Shown piece by piece: positions 54,021 through 64,000 of a DNA stretch of 64,000 nt; position 1 is the first letter of the stretch, and every line of letters begins with the position of its first letter. A program made the translations under genes and the position numbers. Location: NCBI GenBank assembly GCA_021399435.1, contig JAJTUP010000075.1, positions 186,001-250,000 on the forward strand, given 5' to 3'. The notes beneath the pieces were generated by a model. It was not told the DNA's origin, ran no database searches, and worked only from the letters and a program-made list of their open reading frames with translations. The DNA is from Diaporthe sp. PMI_573. Taxonomy: Eukaryota; Ascomycota; Sordariomycetes; Diaporthales; Diaporthaceae.

Positions 54021-54483
54021 CGGCCAGCACGAGATGCAGCATGGGAGCTGGGTCTATTGGCGCTGTCAACGAATATTCTAAGCTAAAGAGAAAGTAGGAA
54101 AAAGGGAGAGCGAAGCTCATGCGATCCCTGGACTGCGTAAAAGTCTTGACGCGACTGTGGGGCTCAGGGTTAGGGCCTTGTGACGGCCAGGGCTTGCTTG
54201 ACCGTGGCTGCCGTCACATGAAGAAACCGCTAACAGAGACAGAACTAGCCTACTGACAATCGGTTAGGGACCCAGTCTTCAAAAAACTTTTTTTGGCTCC
54301 TGTCTTTGCTCCCCATGCTTGATTCTATAGTTCTCCTATTTTATCTATGTCATTGATTGATGATACACACACACAAAGTCAATTAACGTCCGGCGGCTGA
54401 GAGCCGAAAGGGCACCTATTATTTTGGTATACATGAACGATTCTCAGGTTGTGTCTTAATCTCCTTGAAGGATTAATGATACA

Positions 54484-54600
54484 CACACACACACTGGGTG
54501 TCGCAAAATCTTTTAGTTAACGTTTTTAGTAGTGGTGGTGTGGGTCTGCCGCTTACATAACTTGGCAGATTACATTTATAGCGACAGAGTATTTGGGAAG
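54484..54600 (+). repeat. Second copy of the ~110-bp direct repeat, C/T- and G/A-mutated
   Basis: Aligns with 53900-54020 across CTGGGTGTCGCAAAATCTTTT, the TGGTGGTGTGGGTCTG core and ACTTGGCAGATTACATTTAT. Most differences are G to A or C to T relative to the first copy, plus a short insertion (TTTTTAGTAG), as RIP would give. Confidence 0.6.
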
Positions 54601-56904
54601 AAGTTATTGATAGGCTAGAAATAGCTTACTACTGTTAAACGGAAACGCTCGAATTCGGCGTGGGCACTTCACGTAAGGAGTTACCCTAGAATGCACGTAA
54701 GGAGTTACACTAGACTTGGCACTGGATTTTCTCTAAGTGCCTATGTGGCGTGCGCGCCGAAAGATGAGTTTGGTGGCCGTGAGTCGATTTTTTGGGCTAT
54801 TGTAAGACCCTAACTTCGAACCTCTGCATTCCCCTTATTTCTTACCCAAAAAGCATGTAACTTAGTTTATTAGATAGCCTAATTTCTGAAGTTTATCTGT
54901 ATTTAGTTTAGTTACTGTCAGGGTTAGGGTTGGCTGGTTATTTATAGCCAAAGATGGTGGGTCTGAGGGCCAAATTTTCCGGCCCCTCCATTCGCGCACC
55001 AGAGCCAACCCTCGCGTGCCCAAGGGTGAGACAATGTCGGAGGGACTGTGAGGAGGGCTGACAGAAGCCCACTCAAATTCAATACAGAGTTGTCCAATCC
55101 ACTCTCAAGCGTTCCAACAAGATCTCCAGTGCACCCTACTGCTACCTGACCATTCAATCCATCAACCTTCAGAACTACAAACGCAGCCTGTTTAGAATCT
55201 GCTTGGCTTCTGTCTTTGCTCTCCCGTCGGTCGTCCCCCTGCTATCTATATTATTTTTTATCTTGGTATATTAGCTAATAGTACTGTAAAGTAAGATCTA
55301 TAAATATAACATTATAATAAAATATACCAATTTAAACATTACTTATTACTTAATACTAGAGACTGTTATTAAAGCTAGATATTTTAGGATGCCATTATTA
55401 AGGTTAATGTCAGATGTGACGGGTAGCCAAGAGGTGTGTGCCTGAGGCATCAATATGTCTGTCATGACAAAACCAGTCCCCAACGGGAGGGGTCGTGCTA
55501 GAGAACCTAGATAAGACATGATCACAACACACACAGTGACCACCCCATCAATTGGACCATAATTACACGTCTCATATACCTAAAAGGGTGATAATCTGAC
55601 ATATACAAATGTATATACCTTTGTTAATGCTCTGGTCGCGCTTAATAACTTGGTCTCAAGGAAAGAAATAATACTAACCTTAAGGGTCTACTACTCTAGC
55701 TTTACGCTATTCGATAGCATTAGTGAGAGTATACTTAAAGCTATAGTATTTATAGTAACAACTCTTCGACGATAGCGCTAAATCGTAGCTTGGCCGCAGT
55801 TGAATTCGGCCTGCAGCTACTTATTTAGCGGCGATAGGGCAAGGCGCAAATAGAATTGTAATCGCTGCAGTTCAGCGCTTGTCAAGCGATGCCCCCCTAT
55901 CGTGACAGCTTCACTTTAGGCGTAGGCGGTGGTGGCGATGACTATGAGGTATTGTTCCGAGGATATGCTGATTGCCTAGGTCTGCCACTAAATTTTGGTG
56001 TGGTGTGCGGGAGCGTGACATACCGACCGGGGGGGGGCATCACTTTGCTTGCAAGCGACAGCGGCCCTATTCGGCCAGCTGCTTTCCCGGTTGTGGCTCC
56101 AATTGGTCATGAGGTCGTGCCTCCCGGTCGCCCTCCAAAATGATAAGCTCAGCCTCATTTCCTCCGCAGGGAGAAGCAATATTGCCCTAACCTCCTTTGG
56201 CTGCCGTCGCATCCAAATCGCTCAATCCTGGAGAGCGCCTTGTAGCTAAGGCTAAGGGAACCAAACCGCCGGGTCCCGGAGGTCGAAAAACGGCGTGTCA
56301 CGGGCGGATGCTCCACTCGCTGGAATCATTCTAAGCGGAGAACCGGGTACGTTTAAAAACGATTCAAGGGTCCAGTTGAGTTAACCCTGGTTTCTGGGGC
56401 CCTATCGTCGACGCGAGCAGGCCGGGTGATAGGGCACCAGTATTCGAGAGAAGAGAGCAGGTGTCACGGCGTTAAGTTGGCCGGTCAGTAAGAGGCGATA
56501 AACTAGGCATCTACGGTATTTGCTAGAGCATTGCTTTTCCGCCGCCCTTCCAGCATGGGGCAAACACTCTCCAACGTTAACTGGAAGCTGCATGTGCTTT
56601 GGAAAGCAAAGCTCTTTCCACACTGGCTATTGTGGCTTTGGGCCCTACGTAGCCACCGCGGATCGCATTTTTGCATCCCCGAGTGCACTAGTTCGAAAAT
56701 AAGGAAGCAATATCACCCCACATTTATACTGTGTGCACACAATCTTTTTAGGCCGTGCTTGAGGTCTTGTACAAGTAAAGGGTTGAAAATTGTGCTCCGT
56801 CGAAAGGGGTTGAGATAACTGGCTGTCGACACTCTCAGTATTGATTCACGAGCCAAGACGGTCTACCTTGAGCGCATCGAAACCTATGGCCGCGGAGTCA
56901 ACAG
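54601..56904. other. Gene-poor stretch, partly AT-rich
   Basis: 54600-55880 is AT-rich with TA-rich runs (55240-55340) and no readable gene. 55889-56143 plus is an 84-codon ATG frame (MPPYRDSFTLGVGGGGDDYE) with no known domain, with a run of nine or more G at about 56028. 56400-56820 holds overlapping short open frames only. Confidence 0.35.
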
Positions 56905-57585
56905 TTGCAATGAAACTCGAGTAATAGCGCTTCCTAAATTCGTGGATTCGGAACAGATGAATTTCGACTACATGTTCGGCCGACAGCGCAAGGAGGTTTA
57001 CGCAGACAAGCCATAAGCTTTCGTAGGGCGTGCAGGAGATATGTCTTGCGGGCGAACGATGCCAGGAAACCAGTACTAAGGCTGACCTTGTCATTCGGCA
57101 AACCTCCCCACCAATTGGAACTTCTACGGCAAACGCCGCCCGGATTCCCCGGGTGTTAGGAATGCAACGCGTCTCAATCACACTAGCCCTAAAGCTACAC
57201 AGACGTAGCAAACGCCGTGTCCTAACATTACAGCTGCAAGATACCGTGTGATCATACTGTACCAGTAAGGGCCATGGGCGCGTTCGACACCGAACGCCAC
57301 CAAGAGGCCCGTTCGGGGGCTGAATGCCACACCAAAGCGAATAGTTCAACAGCATCATTCCGTGCATTAACCTACTCTGTCGCTGGGCGGCCGGGAGACT
57401 GGTCGTAGGATACGGTCAATGTTAGTCAGCACAGGGCTTCTCCAGGGACTCAACGCCACCAAGCAAGTGATTCACCTATTGTCATTCCGTACATTAGCCT
57501 GCCAATGTTATCGCTAGGCCCTGTCCGTAGCTGAACGCGACACAAAAGTGAGCGGTTTCACCAGTGTCGTTCCCGTGCAGAGTCT
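56905..57585 (-). repeat. Right copy of the ~600-bp inverted repeat, abutting the Zn2Cys6 gene
   Basis: The reverse complement of 32940-33560. It has three ~110-bp sub-units at its right end (the left copy shows two), the last ending at TTCCCGTGCAG about 57580. A minus-strand open frame 57367-56846 corresponds to the one on the left copy. Transcribed sequence of the neighbouring transcription factor starts directly outside this boundary. Confidence 0.85.
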
Positions 57586-57710
57586 ATGGTGAAGAGAGAA
57601 TCCGACGACGTCACGCTGCCCCAGCTACGCAGGCACAACTCCACCGGCAACGGCCCCGAGCAGACTCTCCCGCCTCCCCTCCGGATGTTGGCCCTCATCC
57701 TCCGGGCCAT

Positions 57711-60700
57711 ATGGAGGAGAGGAGGCACATGAGTTACGACAACGGTCCGGGGCAGATGTACCGGCATCAAAGCTATCCTCCTCCGCCTCCCACACCGTTG
57801 CCGCCTCATCCTCAGCCACCACCTCCCCCGTATGACCAGAGTCCAATGTACCCCCTGCCGATGGGGCCAGACGGCCCCTCTCCCATCACTACGTACACTA
57901 CCGCGAGCAAACGGAAATCTCATAGGGCATCGCAGGTACGTCTTCGAAAACTGCCACACTAGTCGAGTTGAACGGCCCGCTTACAGAAACGTAGGCATGT
58001 GAGAGCTGTCGACAGCTTAAGGCAAAATGTGACGAGAACAAGCCCTGCAAAAACTGTACTGACAAAAACATAAATTGTCAATATCGCGATGCAGCCCCCA
58101 AGCAGTGAGTGCAGTCTACTTCTATGCGATGATGCCCCGTTTTATCTAACCCACGCGCCTATAGGCAAGACAAGGCAACGCAAGACATACTGGATGCCAT
58201 GAAGAGCATGTTGCAGTCGTATGACGAGAAGTTTACTGTTGGTCTGGGCGAAGTGAGATCTGCAATCCGGGTGCTCAAAGGTGCGATCCAAACCGGACCT
58301 TCTCATAGCATGCAGGGGTCACCAGAGCTGGACGCGGATGTTAAAGCAGAGCCGAGAGCAGTGACTCCACAATCGAATGCGGAGGTGGAAGAGACACTTT
58401 GTTCCTCGCCAGGAGACGCTATCGGGAACGGCGCGCTGGACCCACATTCTGCGGCCCCACGCATGCGAGCATTGGAGAACGAAGAGGAGTACGAGGAACA
58501 ACCCGGAATCCCAGTTCAGCCGCTGCCGGCACCATTCCCTCACAACCACACAACTCCGTCGGCACAACTTCTCAAGTGGCCTGCTGTCAGAAAGCTTGTG
58601 AAGCCGCTGCTGGATCGCGAGCACATCAAATACATCGAGTCCTACCCACAGCGATACGAAGAAGACCGCGGCGAATTACCTCTTTTCGGGCGCGGTGAAG
58701 GGACGAACTCGCGTGCAGCAGGCCGCGATTCTACGTACGAGCATATGGACATACCAGACGATGCGTCGGTTGGCGATCACCCATCCCCGCCGGCGGATAC
58801 AAAATGGGGTGCAATCGGGGATCTTGCTTCACCAGGTGTCTACCCGGCCGACTTGGGAGCCAAAAGTCGTTCCGAGGGCGAATTGGACTTTGATCAAGCG
58901 AAGGCCCAGGCTTACGTTAACGCCTACAAGAAACACATACAGAATATGCACCCCTTGATTCCTCCATCTGACCTCAACGCCATGATTTATACATTCCTGG
59001 ACGAAATCTCAAGCAACCAACATGGTACCGGAGAACACAAGCAGGTTGCCGCAATTACCAACCACCAGCAAAGGCCGGCTCAGTCGTCGTTTGAACACGA
59101 CAAGAAACGCAAACGTTCCCCTATGCCTAACAATGTAGAACCTGGACCAGCACCAAAAAGGCCAAAACCTCAACGCTCTGTCCAACATGCATTGGTCCTG
59201 CTTGTTCTCGCGCTTGGCAAGATCTGCATGTGGAGGGACCGAAAACTGCCAGACCCGCCAGAGAAAGAGGTACCGAATTCGGGGTCAACGCTTGTCCGAA
59301 ATGGCAATATCACCTCACCAAACCATGGCTCTCCCCCGTCCTGTGCTCTCTCAGAGTCTCCTGACCAGGCTGAATTGCCTTCGCCAAAGGACCAGGAACG
59401 CCCGGGTGCCAGTCGACGCTCTCCGGCGCAGGCTTCTGGAATGCAAGCACCAACAAGCGTCGCCTCTTCTGTGCCACCGAAGAAGAACTATGAAATCATC
59501 CCCGGTCTAGAGTACTTCGCCTATGCGACTGATATTTTAGGCAACCATTTCGGCAGTTACAGGCTGAACTACATCCAGGCCCACATCCTTGCCTGTCTCT
59601 ATTACGGCCAGCTCGGACGCGTGATCTCGAGCTTTCGTCACATCAGGTTTGCATGCTCGGCAATCCTTGACAAGCTTCAACCGTAAGTGGATGAAAGGTT
59701 TCCTTCCGCGGAGAATGCCTGCTGACAACCACAGATCCATGGACCGATTGAGCAAGAAGGCGGCAAGGGTAGCCGAGGCGCTGAAGAAAAACCCCGGGCC
59801 ATGCGTAAATCCTGAGTCAGAGAAGACTGCTGTTATAGACACTAAGCTTCTCGTCGCCTTCTGGTCTTGTTGTCAATTAGAGAGGTAAGTGATCTGCTGT
59901 GATCTCTAGCGTGCTGGACCGTTCGTCTGACTGCCGCAGTGATATTCTCGCGGAGTTGAACCTTACTCCTTCGGGAATTCTCCAATACGAAGACATCCTA
60001 CCGTACCCGGATCTCATTGTGTTGCGAGAAAGGCTGGGCTTCTCAGATGCAGTTGTGTATAGCTACGCTGCGCAGCTCTACCTGCGGAAACGGCTCAATA
60101 AAATCACTGGTTCTCTCTATGATCCCAACAACAAGCCTAACGCTGAAATGCAGAAGGAAGTCCAGGCCGAGATCGAAGAGGACTTGGGGGAAAACAGCAC
60201 TTTGTGGCTAGGAGAGTATAATTTTGACAGGAACGGCCCGCCAGCAAAAGATATCTTGGCCGCACGCATCAGGGCCAAATTCTGGGGGGCCAACGTCATC
60301 ACCTACCGCCCATCGATAAAGGCAGTGCTGGAGATGGGGAATAAGCGCAGCAATACGTCTTCGGAAGACCCGGAGCGAGCCATCCCGAGCGAAGACGGAG
60401 CCGGATGGGCTACAGGAAGAAGCGACGCGAGGAATCCGAGTGTCATTGACCAGGTCGTGTTCGAAAATGCAAAAAAGGGAATCGATGCTGTCATCAAGAG
60501 TACTATGGCTTTCCACAGCCTCGAGGACAGACGCTTCATAATCACCAATGTTTTTGGAACAGCGCACGCGTATGTGTCTAGCTCGCCCCACTTCTGTCAA
60601 CTTATTTTGAAAGCTGACTTGAAAAAGGCAATGGGGCAACCTTATCACGCTCACTGCTGCTTATCACGATCCACTGATGGGGAATTTTGTCAACGAAGGT

Positions 60701-60874
60701 CAGCTACGACAGCTCTTGAGGATAACGATCGATTGGTTCAAGATTGTGGCCCAAGACTCTAGCAGCCTGGCTGTTGACCTTCGTGTCCTCGAAGGCTTAG
60801 AGGAGGGATTGCCCACTAAGGAGCAGTTGGCTCGCATGAGACCGACCCTTGTGCCGCCGGGACCAGGATCTTAG
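57711..60874 (+). CDS. Zn2Cys6 fungal-specific transcription factor, six exons
   Basis: Start chosen at ATG 57711 (MEERRHMSYDNGPGQMYRHQ), the first ATG in the frame that reaches the DNA-binding domain; an ATG at 57586 lies in another frame but its product looks related to the missing N-terminus, so an upstream indel is likely. Exons end or begin at 57935/57995, 58104/58165, 59682/59735, 59884/59940 and 60569/60628 (introns 52-60 bp, all GT-AG). Exon 2 carries the binuclear cluster CESCRQLKAKCDENKPCKNC then TDKNINC, with a basic run (SKRKSHRASQ) just before. A coiled segment follows (DILDAMKSMLQSYDEKF), then a long disordered acidic/Pro region. The C-terminal half is the fungal transcription factor regulatory domain (YFAYATDILGNHFGSYRLNY, IQAHILACLYYGQLGRVISS, GEYNFDRNGPPAKDILAARI). 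Predicted nuclear regulator, target unknown. Coding appears intact downstream of the start. Confidence 0.88.
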
Positions 60875-61394
60875 GACAACCTCACTAAGCCGTCGTACGC
60901 ATCCAACGGACCAACACCTCACTCGGGATCCGGCACTAGCCCGATCACACCAGGTGATCTAACACAAAGCCAACCTACTCCAATGGAGTACTAGGTATGG
61001 GAATAGTGTTCGATCTGAGGCAAGATGTCACCACTCGACACCTAAATTCGCTTTGTTTTATGTATAGTACGTTATGTTAGAAGGCAGAGCCAATACGGCT
61101 CGTCGACTATCTTGGGCTGGGGCTTTCGGAGAAAGTAAACAGAGAGCGACAGACGCAACCCAACCGAGGAAAAGGGACAACAACAAACCAGGTGCATCGA
61201 AGATCCGCAATCCAACAGCCATGTGTGCCGAGGTCGATCCAACAAGTCGTCAATGTTTCTGCAACGCTTGCACTTTCGGTCTGGCTTTGATGTTCTCCTC
61301 CTCAATCATATCGTCAAATATTACCACGTCCTCTAGTCTCGAATCTTTCGGCTTTATCAGCATCGTCGCCACTCTTCCTCTTCGGGAGTCGGCC
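60875..61394. other. 3' flank of the transcription factor
   Basis: Short spacer. The first 120 bases after the stop can still be read as TF-like low-complexity sequence (Ser/Thr/Pro), suggesting either a 3' UTR or a recent stop. The minus-strand open frame at 61305-61072 has no motif. Confidence 0.3.
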
Positions 61395-61649
61395 CGCGTC
61401 GTCGACACAAGCCTCTGCCACCCATCATCGTTGAAGACCGCAGTGACCCTATCGCTAATTATAAAGCGGGCACTGAATATCCTCGCTGCTCGCAAGAGCC
61501 GGGAGCGCAAGGCTGTCAAGCTTGAGGATCTGGAGAAAAGGATCGAGGAGCTAAAAACAGATCGCGATCGCTGCAAAGCTCTCGTTTTGGTCGGGGACGG
61601 TGCGCCGGAGATGGCAAGGAAACATGGGCCAGATGAATTGCAGATGTGA
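61395..61649 (+). pseudogene. bZIP (GCN4/CPC1-like) C-terminal fragment
   Basis: ALNILAARKSRERKAVKLED followed by LEKRIEELKTDRDRCKALVL is a basic region plus short leucine zipper of the GCN4/CPC1 type, with the N-x7-R signature kept but the usual RARNT changed to RALNI. Immediately before it the conserved DPIA part reads in a neighbouring frame, so a one-base indel separates them. The upstream activation region is not recognisable. Ends at a TGA at 61647. A relic, or the last exon of an otherwise lost gene. Confidence 0.55.
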
Positions 61650-62350
61650 TAGTTCGGGGGACAAGCACGATAGTCAGTGCCGTCACAAAAGACGTCGGAT
61701 TTGTGCCTAGAGAGCAGCTCGACAACTTTTGCCTTGAACTTTGAGCATGTTATTAATCGCTCGCCGGGACAGGAGCGCTAATGCGAACTCTCTTGCATTT
61801 CGACTCCTGCACCCTATGCATTATCCTGCCGACGACGCACCGCAGCAGGGGCGAGAAGCCTTGGGGTCAACACCTTCCGTGGACAGTGTCCTCTCTGTGC
61901 TCGAATGGGCGGGTCACTGCGCTGCCCACGCAGCTAAGGAGGCCATGTGGAATTCGGCCGTGCACTTTCCACTATAGTACAAATAATAGGGTGATGTCCA
62001 GCATACTTCTCGCATAGCCTGCAGCAAATGTTTAGCACGGACCCAGGGGTGACTGTATCAAGGTATGCCACAGGGGTGCAAGACCCCACCCAGTAAATGA
62101 GGTTGGAGAAACTGGAGTCGACCTCTAACAAGGAAGAGAAACCTGCACGTCGTGTTCCCTCCCGCGGCTTGGCCCTGTGCAGGCCACATACCATCAGATT
62201 TGTCTAAACAGGGATATGGACATGCGAGTTCATGATACGAGCCTGTTGTCAGAATTGGCAGAAGCATGCATGCAGCCGATTGAGAAGAAATCTGTCGCAG
62301 CGTGGCCTAGATCACTACTGTATCTCTAAACTCAAAGAACGAAAGAGACC
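61650..62350. other. Spacer without a recognised gene
   Basis: Two overlapping plus-strand open frames of 78 codons at 61741-62017 and minus-strand ones at 62058-62267 carry no motif. Nothing else seen. Confidence 0.3.
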
Positions 62351-63090
62351 ATGGAGGCTCATAACATTGCGCGGAAGATCCGGATGGATAAGAGTATTGA
62401 AGACGATGAGTATCAACTGCTTTGGGATCATATCTACTTTGTGGGTCGGCTTATGAGAGGCCAGGGTGACTTCGAAAGCGCCAAAATCGGGTTCGAAAGT
62501 TGTTCCGTGACTAACTGGGTTCGGCCCTCTAAGAAAATCATCCTTCAGTGTGCTCTTGCTGATTTTTACTGCGAGTTGGACTACTCAATCTACTCAACCA
62601 AGGATGACCGACACCAGTACTTATAGTAGCTAGTTGCCTGCTTGAGCCTGCTCTTCAGTCCATTGGAAGCTCGAATTCTAAAAGTCTCCGGTGCCTTCTC
62701 CTGTCCCTGTCGGAGGTCTACATCAGACAAGGCTTAAGATATAAGGCAAGAGAAGTACTGGAAGGACAATCAACGCCGCTTGAGAAGGTGGATAGTATTG
62801 ATGCTATCGACAGGCTTGGACATGTGCGATTGTATATCGCACTGGCTCGCTCGTGCCGTCCTTGGCAAGCCGAACCATACTGGAAAGAAGCCCTGCGCCT
62901 GAATGCGGCTTACAAACCGGAGGAGGAGTTTTTCACATGTACTGTGATTTACTCGAGTCTGAACTGGTTGGGCCTTTTCAGCAGATAGCTGGATCTGGCA
63001 CGAGAAAGGTTTGCCCAAGCACGTGAGGTTCTTCGCAAGAGAAAGCCACAGTTTATACTTCTTGGCACATATATCTATGATGATAATTAA
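62351..63090 (+). pseudogene. TPR-containing C-terminus of an NLR-type fungal protein
   Basis: A TPR-like helical series can be followed: HIYFVGRLMRGQGDFESAKI, YCELDYSIYSTKDDRHQY, then TAG stops near 62626 and, in a shifted frame, EPALQSIGSSNSKSLRCLLL, SLSEVYIRQGLRYKAREVLE, DRLGHVRLYIALARSCRPWQ and EALRLNAAYKPEEEFFTCTV, another TAG, and FAQAREVLRKRKPQFILLGT. The block LEPALQSIGSSNSKSLR... is one I associate with the C-terminal repeats of fungal NB-ARC or effector-TPR proteins. No nucleotide-binding domain remains. Convergent with the P-loop gene, ~20 bp apart. Confidence 0.55.
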
Positions 63091-63107
63091 TAAAGCCAAG
63101 CATGGGC

Positions 63108-63686
63108 TCATTGTCCGCGGTACTGAAAGTAGTTGGTTTGGAACTTCCGGGAGTCGGCATGTATGTCCTCGAAAATAGTGCTCAAGTACTGGTCGTTGGA
63201 TAGGATCCATCTGCTGGTGACCTCTTCATCAGCAGTCCTTTCATACCACAGGTCCCAGTTCTTATCGGTGAGTTCGTAAAGGCGCGAGCCCTGCTCCCCT
63301 TGCTCCCGACCGCGATTTCCGAGCCTGCGCAGCCATTCCCGCTTTGCTTCCGGGCCATCGCCTGGATAGACAAGGGCGACATAATAGCCATCCTTGGCTA
63401 GCTGTGTAGGTACGCCTCCGTGCGTCGAGGTCAGGATGATAGACGGTGTCTCTGCCAGCTTGCGAATCTCGGAGACATAGTTGTGCGGGAAGCCAGGCTC
63501 GAAACTGTAGGTGCTTGAGTCTAGGTCATAGACCTTCATCCCAACGTCGTACTGCAGCGTATCAATGTTGGATAAGAAGTGGGTCTTTCCGATGGCGCAG
63601 AACCCTGAGATGATCATTGCCTTACGCTTATTGACATTCTTATCCACGACCTCTTTGATCGCGGACGCCAGAGGGCCCTCAGGCAT
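63108..63686 (-). CDS. P-loop nucleotide kinase-like protein resembling phage/bacterial enzymes
   Basis: Intact 192-codon frame; ATG 63686 (MPEGPLASAIKEVVDKNVNK) is used, though the frame is open ~35 codons further upstream without an ATG. Walker A is SGFCAIGKTHFL (residues ~27-38). Then come VYDLDSSTYSFEPGFPHNYV, an ILTSTHGGVPTQLAKDGYYV strand-helix, LVYP, and LTDKNWDLWYERT. The order DxDSS / FPxNY / STH / LVYP / NWxxW is one I recall from small kinase-like P-loop proteins of bacteria and their phages. A fungal copy would be of foreign origin or a domesticated remnant. The first ~20 residues look fungal and could hold a missed exon boundary. Function inferred as nucleoside or nucleotide phosphorylation at most. 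Confidence 0.6.
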   Translation of the reverse strand: MPEGPLASAIKEVVDKNVNKRKAMIISGFCAIGKTHFLSNIDTLQYDVGMKVYDLDSSTYSFEPGFPHNYVSEIRKLAETPSIILTSTHGGVPTQLAKDGYYVALVYPGDGPEAKREWLRRLGNRGREQGEQGSRLYELTDKNWDLWYERTADEEVTSRWILSNDQYLSTIFEDIHADSRKFQTNYFQYRGQ

Positions 63687-64000
63687 GAGATTGATGCGCC
63701 CATGGAAGTATGAGCTTGAGTTGGCAGCATTCGGCTCTGAATTGGGACAGCTAGATTTGGTCAGCGGCCGGGCGAGGCCTGGTGTTAACCGACATGCACG
63801 TGCGCCGGACGTATATGGGATGTCTTCAATGGTAACGCCTGGAGTGCAATGGCCGTTTTGATTGAATATGGAAAGGTGACAACGAAAAGAGGCGGATTCG
63901 AATTCAGTTTTTAAGTACTTGAATTGAAGGGTGCCTGATTAAGTTCAGCCACCCACCGGTCAATCGAAGTGAACTTCGAGGTGCCTCTAAGGGTCGCCCA
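63687..64000. other. 5' flank of the P-loop gene, window edge
   Basis: The open frame upstream of 63686 continues to about 63790. A plus-strand 98-codon open stretch (63565-63861) is antisense to the P-loop gene and motif-free. Nothing recognised to the end of the window. Confidence 0.3.

Noticed and set aside
52279..54929. TTAGGG telomere-type hexamers at 52279, 54170 and 54924
   Set aside because: Single isolated copies, not arrays; expected by chance in 64 kb. No evidence of an internal telomere.

Overview
The window is genomic DNA of a filamentous ascomycete (Pezizomycotina, probably a Sordariomycete). The reasons are short spliceosomal introns (46-91 bp, GTAAGT/GTATGT donors), fungus-specific families (HET, DUF3435 tyrosine recombinase-like, Zn2Cys6 factor, SesB-like hydrolase, DUF7703 membrane protein), Fot1, Helitron and hAT transposons, and decay that looks like repeat-induced point mutation (RIP): AT-rich stretches and nonsense codons that nearly all read TAA/TAG where CAA/CAG or TGG is expected. 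It is an accessory, transposon-rich region with few intact genes and many relics.

Layout. 0-3.1 kb: a possible transposon end, then a broken protein kinase and an internal fragment of the giant SAGA/NuA4 subunit Tra1, both on the minus strand. 3.3-14.3 kb: an 11-kb block bounded by a pair of ~300-bp inverted repeats. It holds an intact caspase-like (C14) protease, a frameshifted gene of a conserved-looking but unnamed family, and an intact, divergently transcribed TPR-CHAT protease with about sixteen near-identical 45-residue repeats. 14.4-22.6 kb: a relic of an abundant fungal family, a RIP-inactivated DUF3435 gene that continues in frame through C2H2-like cysteines to a chromodomain, a Helitron helicase cut off at both ends, and the 3' part of a Fot1 transposase fused directly onto it. 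23-29.9 kb: AT-rich, RIP-damaged DNA with relics of a sirtuin, a SesB-type N-terminus and a bZIP factor. 30.3-31.3 kb: an intact 7-TM DUF7703 protein.

33-57.6 kb is flanked by two inverted copies of a ~600-bp repeat. Inside are a broken HET gene, an intact Myb/SANT-like protein, an acidic coiled-coil protein, a chimera of a second DUF3435 fragment with an NRPS-like reductase fragment, a degraded coiled-coil gene, an LRR protein, a hAT element with visible terminal repeats and a long gene-poor stretch. 57.7-64 kb holds a six-exon Zn2Cys6 transcription factor whose 5' end abuts the repeat, a bZIP fragment, a TPR C-terminus of an NLR-type protein and a P-loop kinase-like gene resembling phage/bacterial enzymes.

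Working together: the most coherent system is the inverted-repeat-bounded block. It pairs two caspase-fold proteases, one carrying a repeat sensor, with a possible effector between them. With the HET, SesB and NLR-TPR relics nearby, the region looks like a turnover zone for self/non-self recognition and programmed cell death genes, shuffled by recombinase-, Helitron- and DDE-type elements. Product names come from pattern recognition in translated sequence; no database search was possible.
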